Origin: an uncultured Blautia sp.
GTDB taxonomy: Bacteria; Bacillota; Clostridia; Lachnospirales; Lachnospiraceae
Reading direction: 5' to 3'
Assembly (NCBI GenBank): GCA_934371915.1
Contig: CAKROE010000007.1
Location: 3,353-67,352, forward strand
Length of the DNA stretch: 64,000 bases
Every line of letters starts with the position of its first letter. Position 1 is the stretch's first letter. This document shows positions 44,352 to 52,413 of the stretch, one piece after another. The notes beneath the pieces are model-generated. The model was not told where the DNA came from and searched no databases. It saw only the letters and a list, made by a program, of their open reading frames with translations. A program made the translations under genes and the position numbers.

Positions 44352-45554
44352 TTACGGTCTTGGTTTTCCACATTCCTGACAAAATTTACCGGTATTGACA
44401 GCTCCACAGCTGCAGGTCCACGGTCCCGCCGGACGCGGCTGTCCGCACTCCTGACAGAATTTACCGGTATTGACAGCTCCACAGCTGCAGGTCCATCCGC
44501 CGGTATTCTGTGGCTGAGTCTGCTGCTGCATCGGCTGCGCCTGTTGTGTTCCCATCGCAAATAAATTCTGTGCATTCACTCCACCTGCATTTGCTGCCAT
44601 ATTCAGTCCGGCAAATGCCATTGCCGGTCCGGCATTCTGATTGGAAGCTGCCGCCTGCATCGCACTTGCCTGTGCACCGACCATATGTGCCGCTGCCATT
44701 GTCGGATTACGGAATGCAGCATTTCTCTGAAGTTCTTTGATCATTGCCTCATCTTCTTCGGAAGCCTTTACGCTGGATACGCCAAGTGAAACAATGCAGA
44801 TTCCACGTAAATTGTTCCATTTTTCGGAAAGAACCTGATTCAGTGCATCAGAAAGTTCCTGTGTATGTCCCGGAAGTGCACTGTAACGGATTCCCTGTTC
44901 GGAAATTTTGGCAAATGCCGGCTGCAGGGCAGTCATAAGCTCACTCTTTAACTGGCCGTCGATTTCTTCTCTCTCGTAGTCTTCTTCCACATTGCCACAT
45001 ACATTGGTATAAAAAAGAATCGGGTTTGCGATACGATAGCTGTATTCACCAAAGCATTTGATGGAAATGTCGATATCCAGTCCGACGTTGGCATCTACTA
45101 CACGGAAAGGTACCGGATTCGGTGTGCCGTATTTGTTGCCTACAAGTTCTTTGGTATTGACAAAGTATACTCTCTGATCCTTCGGGGCTTCTCCTCCGAA
45201 TGTGAAACGTTTGCCGATCTGCTGGAAAACATTGCGAACTCCCTCTCCTAAATCTCCGCAGAAAACAGATGGTTCTGTAGACATATCATACTTATATTCT
45301 CCCGGTTCCGCACACACATCGACAACTTTTCCCTGTTCTACAATCAGCATACACTGTCCGTCATTAACTGCGATCACGGAACCATTTGAAATAATATTTT
45401 CTGAGCCGTGTTTGTTGGATGATCTTCCTGATACTTTTTTGTGTGCCTTTGTGATCAGAACATCCGCCGGCATGGATTCACAGTAAAAATATTCCTTCCA
45501 CTGATCCGCCAGTACACCACCTGCTGCCCCTGCTGCTGCTTTAATCAGTCCCAT
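44352..45554 (-). CDS. SPFH-domain protein with tandem C-terminal zinc ribbons (YdjI-like)
   Basis: A 400-residue protein. The first ~290 residues form a virion-core/SPFH (band 7) domain: GLIKAAAGAAGGVLADQWKE at the N-terminus, NGSVIAVNDGQCMLIVEQGK and FFVNTKEL-like segments. An Ala/Gln/Met-rich linker (about 290-350) with AGLNMAANAGG follows. Two near-identical zinc-ribbon units end the protein, each WTCSCGAVNTGKFCQECG, encoded by a 47-bp direct repeat at 44374-44420 and 44449-44495. Homologous to YdjI, which scaffolds a PspA-recruiting complex in Bacillus. It follows DUF1015 by 24 bp. Confidence 0.82.
   Translation of the reverse strand: MGLIKAAAGAAGGVLADQWKEYFYCESMPADVLITKAHKKVSGRSSNKHGSENIISNGSVIAVNDGQCMLIVEQGKVVDVCAEPGEYKYDMSTEPSVFCGDLGEGVRNVFQQIGKRFTFGGEAPKDQRVYFVNTKELVGNKYGTPNPVPFRVVDANVGLDIDISIKCFGEYSYRIANPILFYTNVCGNVEEDYEREEIDGQLKSELMTALQPAFAKISEQGIRYSALPGHTQELSDALNQVLSEKWNNLRGICIVSLGVSSVKASEEDEAMIKELQRNAAFRNPTMAAAHMVGAQASAMQAAASNQNAGPAMAFAGLNMAANAGGVNAQNLFAMGTQQAQPMQQQTQPQNTGGWTCSCGAVNTGKFCQECGQPRPAGPWTCSCGAVNTGKFCQECGKPRP
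44374..44495. repeat. 47-bp tandem duplication encoding two zinc ribbons
   Basis: Bases 44374-44420 and 44449-44495 are identical except for one position. They encode the two copies of the CSCGAVNTGKFCQECG unit in the SPFH gene. The near-identity at the DNA level points to a recent duplication or active homogenisation. Confidence 0.9.
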
Positions 45555-45578
45555 ACGTAAATACCTCCTTGTTATTGG

Positions 45579-46823
45579 TTATGAAAGTTTATGAATAAAC
45601 AATCCGCTCCGAAGTTTCGGTTCAAACCAGGTCGACTTCGGTGGCATCAGTTTACTTTCGTCTGCAATCTGCATCAGATCCTCCATCGCAGTCGGGAACA
45701 TGGCAAACGCTACGCCTCCCGTCGAATCCGCAATCTGTGCAAGTTCGCTTAATTTGTGGCTGCCTCCTACGAAACGGATACGCTGATCCGTGCGAGGGTC
45801 TCCGATTCCGAGAATCGGTGAAAGGACTTTTTCCTGAAGGATTGAGACATCAAGCTGTCCTACAATGTCCTTCTTCGCATAGACATCTTCCCATGCTCTC
45901 AGATGATACCAGTTTCCGCCCACATACATACCCATGCAGTGTTTCTCAACCGGTTTGCACGGAAATCCCGGCATGATCATCAGTTCAAAATTAAATTTCA
46001 GACTGGCAATAAACGCATGCTCATCCATGCCGTGAAGATCCTTTACCACTCGATTATATGCAAGAATCGTGAGCTGATCGTACGGAAATACTACTGAAAG
46101 AAAATAATTGAATTCCTCGGTTCCATCATAATCCGGATGCTCCGCACGTCTTTTCAGTCCGACTTTTACTGCAGAAGCAGCTCTGTGATGACCGTCAGCA
46201 ATATATATAGAAGGAATTTCTCCAAACTTCTGCGCGATCATTGTCTTTTCTTTCTCGCCGTCGATCACCCATGCCCGGTGTCCGATCCCGTCATCAGCCG
46301 TAAAATCGTAGACTGCATCATGTGATGCTTTCCATTCTTCCATCAGATCAAGAAGCTCCTGCGGATATCTGCATGCCAGAAAAATCGGGCCGGTATTTGC
46401 ATCACAGGTATCTACATGGCGGATACGGTCCTGCTCCTTATCTTCTCTTGTAAGCTCATGTTTCTTTACGACACCATTCATATAGTCATCGATAGAGCAG
46501 CAGCCAACCAGTCCCGTCTGTGACCTGCCGTTTCTTGTCAGTTCATAAATATAGTAGCACGGTGTCTCATCCTGCTTAAGGATACCGTTTCTTTCCATAT
46601 TCTGAAGATTTTCTCTTGCCTTGTCATAAACCTTCGCATCGTACAGATCGGTCTCATCCGGCATATCCATTTCCGGACGGTCTACATGCAAAAATGAATC
46701 CGGATTCCTGTCTCCGATCATCTTTGCTTCTTCACGGGTCACAACATCATATGGAAGTGCCGCTACGGCAGAAGCCTTTTCCGGTACCGGACGCAATGCT
46801 CGAAAAGCCTGAAAAACAGCCAT
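45579..46823 (-). CDS. DUF1015 family protein
   Basis: A 414-residue cytoplasmic protein of the DUF1015 family. It begins AVFQAFRALRPVPEKASAVAALPYDVV, and contains the family motif IYIADGHHRAASAV around residue 215 and KHELTREDKEQDRIRH. Its biochemical role is not established to my knowledge; in related genomes it often sits near serine-biosynthesis genes, which are absent here. It may be the first gene of a four-gene unit with the SPFH, zinc-ribbon and TPM genes (24 bp spacing). It has a strong promoter upstream. Confidence 0.85.
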   Translation of the reverse strand: MAVFQAFRALRPVPEKASAVAALPYDVVTREEAKMIGDRNPDSFLHVDRPEMDMPDETDLYDAKVYDKARENLQNMERNGILKQDETPCYYIYELTRNGRSQTGLVGCCSIDDYMNGVVKKHELTREDKEQDRIRHVDTCDANTGPIFLACRYPQELLDLMEEWKASHDAVYDFTADDGIGHRAWVIDGEKEKTMIAQKFGEIPSIYIADGHHRAASAVKVGLKRRAEHPDYDGTEEFNYFLSVVFPYDQLTILAYNRVVKDLHGMDEHAFIASLKFNFELMIMPGFPCKPVEKHCMGMYVGGNWYHLRAWEDVYAKKDIVGQLDVSILQEKVLSPILGIGDPRTDQRIRFVGGSHKLSELAQIADSTGGVAFAMFPTAMEDLMQIADESKLMPPKSTWFEPKLRSGLFIHKLS

Positions 46824-46872
46824 ATTTCTAGTCTCCTTTTTGTCTCATCTGTTGTGTATTTATATAAGATAT

Positions 46873-46901
46873 ATTGTACCATATCCACCCGCTCTTTTCA
46901 A
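46873..46901 (-). promoter_or_regulatory. promoter of the DUF1015 gene
   Basis: On the minus strand TTGAAA (46896-46901) and TACAAT (46873-46878) are exactly 17 bp apart, 50 bp upstream of the start. It is back-to-back with the ygeX promoter. Confidence 0.75.
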
Positions 46902-46967
46902 TAAATGCAACTTTTTTCTGGTGTGCTAACTTTTTTTGTTAAAACCTAAAAATTTTTTTGATTTCTA

Positions 46968-46995
46968 TTGCAAAATCATATATTTATGATATGAT
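46968..46995 (+). promoter_or_regulatory. promoter of ygeX-ygeY
   Basis: TTGCAA (46968-46973) and TATGAT (46990-46995) are 16 bp apart, leaving a leader of about 55 nt before the ygeX ATG. A strong AAGGAGG site precedes the ATG. Confidence 0.6.
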
Positions 46996-47057
46996 AGAAT
47001 CAGCTAGAAAAGAAAAATTATGAGTTCAAAAGAATTTTTTTAAGGAGGTTTTTTCTC

Positions 47058-48287
47058 ATGACAGAAGGTTTAAAATGGACCGTCAATCACGTTGCAAAGT
47101 CAGACGATAAACATCTAGAATTAATGTCTGAAGAAAACGTGAAAAAAGCCAATGAATTTCACAAAAGTTTCCCACAATACACCGTTACTCCGCTTCAGGA
47201 TCTCGCCGCTCTGGCATCCTATCTTGGTGTAAAAAGCATCCACTGCAAAGATGAGTCCTACCGTTTCGGGCTGAATGCATTCAAGGTTCTCGGTGGTTCC
47301 TACGCAATGGGACGTTACATAGCCAAAGAAGTCGGCAAAGATATTCGTGAGCTTCCATATGCAGTTCTTTCTTCTGAAGCATTGAGAAAAGAATTCGGAC
47401 AGGCTACTTTCTTTACCGCAACTGACGGAAATCACGGACGCGGTGTTGCATGGGCAGCCAACCGTCTTGGGCAGAAAGCCGTTGTACGTATGCCAAAAGG
47501 CACTACCAAAACTCGCTTTGACAACATTGCCAAAGAAGGGGCTACCGTTACAATTGAAGAAGTCAATTATGATGACTGTGTAAGAATGGCCGCTGCTGAA
47601 GCTGCAAAGACTGAACACGGTGTCATGGTTCAGGATACCGCATGGGAAGGTTACGAAGAAATTCCTTCCTGGATCATGCAGGGATACGGAACCATGGTCA
47701 TGGAAGCTGACCAGCAGCTCAAAGAAGCCGGCATCGACCGTCCGACGCATGTATTTGTACAGGCCGGTGTTGGTTCCCTCGCCGGAGCTGTTGTCGGATA
47801 TTTTGCTCACAAATACAAAGAAAATCCACCGGTTATGGTTGTGTGCGAAGCAAGTGCTGCTGACTGCCTGTACCGCTCCGCCATGAAAGAATCCGGCGAA
47901 CTTGTAAACGTCGGCGGTGACCTTGAAACTATCATGGCAGGCCTTGCATGCGGTGAAGCCAATACGATCGGATGGGATATCCTTCGAAACCATGTTTCCG
48001 TATTTGCATCATGCCCTGACTGGATGAGCGCAAAAGCAACCAGAATCTACGCAACCCCACTCGGCAACGATCCACACATCGTTTCCGGTGAATCCGGTTC
48101 TGTTCCGCTCGGTCTCTGCTACACAGCACTTCATGATGAAGATGCAAAAGACCTGAAAGAAGCACTGAAACTTGACGAAAACTCAAACGTACTCGTTATC
48201 TCCACCGAAGGCGACACCGACCCGGTACGTTATCGTGAGATCGTCTGGGACGGACTTTATGGAACCGATAAATCTTTAAGTAAATAA
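47058..48287 (+). CDS. ygeX: diaminopropionate ammonia-lyase
   Basis: PLP enzyme that converts 2,3-diaminopropionate to pyruvate and two ammonia, 409 residues. The PLP lysine is Lys76 in [13 protein letters not shown]. Other hallmarks are [37 protein letters not shown] and [19 protein letters not shown]. The sequence follows E. coli YgeX end to end as I remember it, with no N- or C-terminal extension that would suggest a microcompartment targeting peptide. It is the last step of the anaerobic purine pathway proposed for gut bacteria. It is followed by ygeY 25 bp later and read from a promoter shared with it. Confidence 0.95.
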   Translation: MTEGLKWTVNHVAKSDDKHLELMSEENVKKANEFHKSFPQYTVTPLQDLAALASYLGVKSIHCKDESYRFGLNAFKVLGGSYAMGRYIAKEVGKDIRELPYAVLSSEALRKEFGQATFFTATDGNHGRGVAWAANRLGQKAVVRMPKGTTKTRFDNIAKEGATVTIEEVNYDDCVRMAAAEAAKTEHGVMVQDTAWEGYEEIPSWIMQGYGTMVMEADQQLKEAGIDRPTHVFVQAGVGSLAGAVVGYFAHKYKENPPVMVVCEASAADCLYRSAMKESGELVNVGGDLETIMAGLACGEANTIGWDILRNHVSVFASCPDWMSAKATRIYATPLGNDPHIVSGESGSVPLGLCYTALHDEDAKDLKEALKLDENSNVLVISTEGDTDPVRYREIVWDGLYGTDKSLSK

Positions 48288-48312
48288 ACAACTATATATG
48301 GGAGGAACTAAA

Positions 48313-49623
48313 ATGGATTACGAAAAAATCAAAGAAGCGGCTCAGAATTACCAGGATGATATGACCAGATTTTTAAGAGCCATCGTTAAAAACCCGGGAG
48401 AAAGCTGCGATGAGAGAAAACATATCGAAACCATCGAAGCAGAAATGAAAAAACTGAACTTCGATGAAGTTACCATTGATCCTCAGGGTAACGTTATCGG
48501 CTATATGGGTAATGGTGACAAGATTCTTGCATTCGATGCACATATTGATACCGTTGGTATCGGCAACATCGAAAACTGGAACTTCGATCCATATGAAGGA
48601 TACGAAACAGACGAAGAAATCGGCGGCCGTGGCGTGTCTGACCAGTGCGGTGGTCTCGTATCTGCCGTATATGGTGCAAAGATCATGAAAGACATGGATC
48701 TGATCCCGGAAGGATACAAGATTATGGTTGTCGGAACTGTTCAGGAAGAAGACTGTGACGGTCTCTGCTGGCAGTACATCATTAATGAGGACAAGATCCG
48801 TCCGGAATTCGTTGTTTCCACAGAACCGACAGATGGCGGTATCTACAGAGGACAGCGTGGACGTATGGAGATCCGTGTTGATGTCAAAGGTGTTTCCTGC
48901 CATGGTTCCGCACCGGAGCGTGGTGACAATGCCATCTACAAAATGGCCGACATCCTTCAGGACGTACGTTCCCTCAACGAAAACGATGATGCCGATGAGA
49001 CAGAAATCAAAGGTCTCGTAAAAATGCTCAACCCGAAATACAATCCAGACTGGGAAGAAGCACGTTTCCTCGGACGCGGTACAGTAACCGTATCCCAGAT
49101 CTTCTACACCTCTCCAAGCCGCTGTGCTGTTGCCGACTCCTGTGCAGTATCACTCGACCGTCGTATGACATTCGGTGAAACATGGGAAAGCTGCCTGGAT
49201 GAGATCCGCGCACTTCCAAGCGTTAAAAAATACGGAGATGACGTAGTCGTTTCCATGTACAACTATGACCGTCCGTCTTACACAGGATGCAAATACGAAA
49301 TCGAATGCTACTTCCCGACATGGGCGATCCCGAAAGATCACAAAGTAACAAAAGCATTCGAAGACGCTTACAAACATCTTTACGGAGAGACACGTCTCGG
49401 AAACGCTGAAACAGAGGCAATGAGAAAAGCCCGTCCGCTGACCGACAAATGGACCTTCTCCACAAACGGCGTATCCATCATGGGACGTAACGGAATCCCT
49501 TGCATCGGATTCGGACCTGGTGCCGAAGCACAGGCACACGCACCGAACGAAAAAACATGGAAAGTAGACCTCGTAAGATGCGCCGCTGTCTATGCAGCAC
49601 TGCCTGCTTCTTACTGCAAGTAA
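48313..49623 (+). CDS. ygeY: M20-family hydrolase YgeY
   Basis: A 436-residue metal-dependent amidohydrolase/peptidase of the M20 family, the 'selenium metabolism hydrolase' YgeY subgroup. The ATG at 48313 was chosen over one 5 codons earlier because GGGAGG lies just before it. Metal ligands are in [32 protein letters not shown] and STEPTDGG, with a late His in [10 protein letters not shown]. In the purine pathway it is thought to hydrolyse an intermediate that leads to the YgeW step; its precise substrate is not settled. It is the second gene of the ygeX-ygeY unit. Confidence 0.93.
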   Translation: MDYEKIKEAAQNYQDDMTRFLRAIVKNPGESCDERKHIETIEAEMKKLNFDEVTIDPQGNVIGYMGNGDKILAFDAHIDTVGIGNIENWNFDPYEGYETDEEIGGRGVSDQCGGLVSAVYGAKIMKDMDLIPEGYKIMVVGTVQEEDCDGLCWQYIINEDKIRPEFVVSTEPTDGGIYRGQRGRMEIRVDVKGVSCHGSAPERGDNAIYKMADILQDVRSLNENDDADETEIKGLVKMLNPKYNPDWEEARFLGRGTVTVSQIFYTSPSRCAVADSCAVSLDRRMTFGETWESCLDEIRALPSVKKYGDDVVVSMYNYDRPSYTGCKYEIECYFPTWAIPKDHKVTKAFEDAYKHLYGETRLGNAETEAMRKARPLTDKWTFSTNGVSIMGRNGIPCIGFGPGAEAQAHAPNEKTWKVDLVRCAAVYAALPASYCK

Positions 49624-49633
49624 GAAAGAGCAA

Positions 49634-49708
49634 CAAAGAACGGGCTTCTTTGAACTTTCAAAGAACGAGCTTCTTGGAACTACGCAAAGGGAGCGAAGCC
49701 CCGCTCCC
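49634..49708 (+). repeat. tandem palindromic repeats after ygeY
   Basis: Two 22-bp direct repeats (49634-49655 and 49659-49680), differing at two positions, each contain an inverted repeat such as CAAAGAA/TTCTTTG. They are followed by a third hairpin GGGAGCG/CGCTCCC (49689-49695 with 49702-49708). None has a T-run, so they are not classical terminators. They may end or stabilise the ygeXY transcript, or be a dispersed intergenic repeat. Confidence 0.6.
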
Positions 49709-49901
49709 TCTGCACACCCTTGGGGCTAAAACCACAATAGTAATACACAGTCAAATAGGAAATTTATTAACTTTACTCTGTTGATATGACGGAAGATATA
49801 GATAATCTTAGGGGTGAGCAATCTTAAGGTTAAGTCATCTATACTATTTTAGTGGTTTTTGCCGTCAGGCGAATGAATATAAAAAAAGGAACAACAACCT
49901 C

Positions 49902-50112
49902 AGAAATGTGCTGAGCAAGGTGTTATATCTTCTTCTGTTCAGTGTGTCGAATAAATATTTCATGAGGAGATGATCTGAGACGGCCGGTACTTAGTGACCG
50001 TATTCTGGTCACTTATGTACCGCTGCCTGTCGAAGTGAGTGCAAACGCATCTCCGACGAAATATTTCATTCAGACACACGTCAGAGAAATATAATCTTGC
50101 TCAAACATTTCT
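49902..50112 (+). ncRNA. candidate structured leader RNA of ygeW (211-nt long hairpin)
   Basis: The two halves of this segment pair along nearly their whole length. The pairs are 49902-49909 with 50105-50112, 49912-49919 with 50096-50103, 49923-49928 with 50089-50094, 49942-49948 with 50073-50079, 49949-49961 with 50058-50071 and 49966-49972 with 50048-50054. The tip has stems 49979-49984 with 50025-50031, 49985-49990 with 50017-50022 and 49993-49999 with 50007-50013. The largest unpaired stretch is 50032-50047 (GAAGTGAGTGCAAACG). It ends 5 nt before the ygeW ribosome site. No known riboswitch core was recognised; the 278 bp before it (49624-49901) holds the hairpin repeats and a short TATAGAT/ATCTATA stem at 49797-49843. 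Confidence 0.7.
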
Positions 50113-50132
50113 CACATAAAAGGAGAAAAAAA

Positions 50133-51326
50133 ATGAAAACTTTACAGGATTACATCGACAAGCTCAACAAACTCAACTTCAAAGAAATGTACAACAATGA
50201 CTTTTTCTGGACCTGGGACAAAACAGACGACGAACTGGAAGCAGTCTTCACCGTTGCTGACGCTCTCCGTTTCATGAGAGAACACAACATCTCCACAAAA
50301 GTATTCGAAAGCGGTCTCGGAATCTCCATTTTCCGTGACAACTCCACACGTACACGTTTCTCTTTCGCTTCTGCATGTAACCTTCTTGGTCTGGAAGTGC
50401 AGGATCTCGATGAGAAAAAATCCCAGATCGCACACGGTGAAACCGTTCGCGAAACAGCAAACATGGTATCCTTCATGGCTGATGTAATCGGTATCCGTGA
50501 TGACATGTACATCGGTAAAGGCCATGCATACCAGAAAGAATTTATGGATGCAGTAACCGAAGGAAACAAAGATGGTATCCTCGAGCAGAGACCGACTCTC
50601 GTAAACCTTCAGTGCGATGTCGACCATCCGACACAGTGTATGGCAGATATGCTCCACATCATCCATGAATTCGGCGGTGTTGAGAACCTCAAAGGCAAAA
50701 AACTCGCCATGACATGGGCTTACTCCCCATCCTACGGTAAACCGCTCTCCGTTCCGCAGGGTGTGATCGGTCTGATGACACGTTTCGGTATGGATGTTGT
50801 TCTTGCTCATCCGGAAGGATATGACGTAATGCCGGAAGTTGAAGAAATCGCAAAGAAAAACGCAGAAGCTACAGGCGGTTCCTTCACAAAAACAAACAGC
50901 ATGGAAGAAGCATTCAAAGATGCAGATATCGTATATCCGAAGAGCTGGGCTCCATTCGCAGCTATGGAAAAACGTACTAACCTCTATGCAGAAGGTGATT
51001 TTGACGGAATCGACAAACTCGAAAAAGAACTTCTTGCTCAGAATGCAGAACACAAAGACTGGGCATGCACAGAAGAACTCATGAAGACAACAAAAGATGG
51101 AAAAGCTCTGTATCTCCACTGCCTGCCGGCTGACATTACAGGTGTAAGCTGTGAGACAGGTGAAGTTGACGCATCCGTATTTGACCGTTACAGAATCCCG
51201 CTTTACAAAGAGGCAAGCTTCAAACCATACATCATCGCAGCTATGATTCTTCTCTCCAAATTCGAAAATCCACAGAATATCCTGAAAAAACTGGAAGTAA
51301 AAGCTGCACCTAGAATTTTTGAATAA
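50133..51326 (+). CDS. ygeW: knotted carbamoyltransferase YgeW
   Basis: A 397-residue member of the aspartate/ornithine transcarbamoylase superfamily. The ATG at 50133 follows AAGGAGA; an earlier in-frame ATG lies in the structured leader. The carbamoyl-phosphate motif is FRDNSTRTRFSFASA, and the second motif is LHCLPADITGVSC. DEKKSQIAHGETVRETANM and TWAYSPSYGKPLSVPQG are YgeW hallmarks. In the catabolic direction it would phosphorolyse a carbamoylated diaminopropionate-type compound to carbamoyl phosphate, feeding carbamate kinase downstream, while the amine goes to YgeX. The acceptor is inferred. It has its own long leader, separate from ygeXY. Confidence 0.95.
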   Translation: MKTLQDYIDKLNKLNFKEMYNNDFFWTWDKTDDELEAVFTVADALRFMREHNISTKVFESGLGISIFRDNSTRTRFSFASACNLLGLEVQDLDEKKSQIAHGETVRETANMVSFMADVIGIRDDMYIGKGHAYQKEFMDAVTEGNKDGILEQRPTLVNLQCDVDHPTQCMADMLHIIHEFGGVENLKGKKLAMTWAYSPSYGKPLSVPQGVIGLMTRFGMDVVLAHPEGYDVMPEVEEIAKKNAEATGGSFTKTNSMEEAFKDADIVYPKSWAPFAAMEKRTNLYAEGDFDGIDKLEKELLAQNAEHKDWACTEELMKTTKDGKALYLHCLPADITGVSCETGEVDASVFDRYRIPLYKEASFKPYIIAAMILLSKFENPQNILKKLEVKAAPRIFE

Positions 51327-51349
51327 TTTTATGAATAAGGGTTTTTACA

Positions 51350-52294
51350 ATGTATAAAAGAAAACGAATCGTTATCGCCCTTGGGGGAAATGCACTGGGC
51401 AATACGCTTCCGGAACAGATGCAGGCGGTCAAAACTACCGCCCGCGCTCTGTGCGATCTGATTGAAGAAGGTCATCAGGTCGTTGTCGTACATGGCAACG
51501 GTCCGCAGGTCGGCATGATCAACAATGCCATGGCTGCGCTTTCCAGAGAAGATGAAAATCAGCCAAATACACCTCTCTCTGTCTGTGTTGCCATGAGTCA
51601 GGCATACATCGGCTATGATCTTCAGAATGCTCTTCGCGAAGAGCTCCGAAAACGTGGATTCATGCGTACTCCTGTCGTCACTGTCGTAACACAGGTGCGT
51701 GTAGATGCAAATGACCCCGCATTTCAGAATCCCAGCAAACCAATCGGGCATTTTATGACAAAAGAACAGGCCGAACATGCAGAAAAGGCATACGGCTATA
51801 TCATGAAAGAAGATGCCGGCCGCGGTTATCGCCGTGTTGTCGCATCTCCAAAACCTGTCGAGATCGTCGAACAGGATGCCATCAACAGCCTTGTAGATGC
51901 AAATAAAATCGTCATCTGCTGCGGTGGCGGCGGAATCCCTGTCACACTGCAGGGTGATCACCTGAAAGGTTCTTCTGCCGTAATCGACAAAGATTTCGCA
52001 AGCTGTCTGCTTGCAAAAGAACTTGATGCAGATATGCTGATCATTCTCACCGCCGTTGAAAAAGTTGCTGTAAACTTCGGTAAAGAAAATGAGAAATGGC
52101 TCGATGAGATGACTGTAGCCGAAGCTCAGAAATATGTGGACGAAGGACAATTTGCTCCCGGCTCCATGCTTCCGAAAGTTCAGGCTGCCATGGATTTTGC
52201 ATCATCCGGTGCCGAACGTACTGCTATGATCACGCTTCTTGAAAAAGCAAAGGATGGAATCCTCGGCAAAACAGGAACCAAAATCCATATGTGA
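51350..52294 (+). CDS. yqeA: carbamate kinase
   Basis: A 314-residue amino-acid-kinase-fold enzyme that makes ATP from carbamoyl phosphate and ADP, giving ammonia and CO2. The start motif is RIVIALGGNALGNTLPEQ, then VVVHGNGPQVGMINNAM, VVASPKPVEIVEQDAI and CCGGGGIPV, all typical of carbamate kinases. It lies 23 bp after ygeW and is read with it. In the purine cluster it provides the ATP yield of ring degradation. A strong bidirectional terminator follows. Confidence 0.95.
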   Translation: MYKRKRIVIALGGNALGNTLPEQMQAVKTTARALCDLIEEGHQVVVVHGNGPQVGMINNAMAALSREDENQPNTPLSVCVAMSQAYIGYDLQNALREELRKRGFMRTPVVTVVTQVRVDANDPAFQNPSKPIGHFMTKEQAEHAEKAYGYIMKEDAGRGYRRVVASPKPVEIVEQDAINSLVDANKIVICCGGGGIPVTLQGDHLKGSSAVIDKDFASCLLAKELDADMLIILTAVEKVAVNFGKENEKWLDEMTVAEAQKYVDEGQFAPGSMLPKVQAAMDFASSGAERTAMITLLEKAKDGILGKTGTKIHM

Positions 52295-52304
52295 TATAAA
52301 TGAC

Positions 52305-52352
52305 AAAAGGAGTATAATTCCGCTCATCCGATCGGGTTATACTCCTTTTATA
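52305..52352. terminator. bidirectional terminator
   Basis: AAAAGGAGTATAA (52305-52317) pairs perfectly with TTATACTCCTTTT (52337-52349) around a 19-base loop. It lies between the convergent carbamate kinase and MATE genes. Confidence 0.88.
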
Positions 52353-52413
52353 ATATACATTTTCACATGTCAGTTACACTTCTGACTATTCCGTTCATCT
52401 ACATTAAAACTGC

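Noticed and set aside
47121..47993. Minus-strand open frame of 290 codons inside ygeX
   Set aside because: It is antisense to a textbook YgeX protein. Its Phe/Cys/His-rich composition is that of a shadow frame and no ribosome site or promoter was seen.
49634..49680. Two hairpins with ACGG/ACGA near the loops, like the guanidine-II (mini-ykkC) riboswitch
   Set aside because: The guanidine-II motif needs ACGR as a closed tetraloop on GC-rich stems. Here the bases flanking ACGR do not pair, the stems are AT-rich, and the pair lies after ygeY far from any gene start.
49902..50112. 6S RNA
   Set aside because: The rod shape is reminiscent, but there is no separate promoter/terminator pair, the bubble is small on the 5' side, and the RNA runs straight into the ygeW ribosome site.
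49624..50132. Purine-class riboswitch before ygeW
   Set aside because: I searched for the conserved three-way-junction core (TATAATCC...GATATGG...GTTTCTACC...) on both strands and did not find it. The leader RNA is therefore reported as unassigned.
50142..51119. Minus-strand open frame of 325 codons inside ygeW
   Set aside because: Antisense to a full-length YgeW with intact motifs. Strong codon bias in ygeW leaves the opposite frame open; nothing supports expression.
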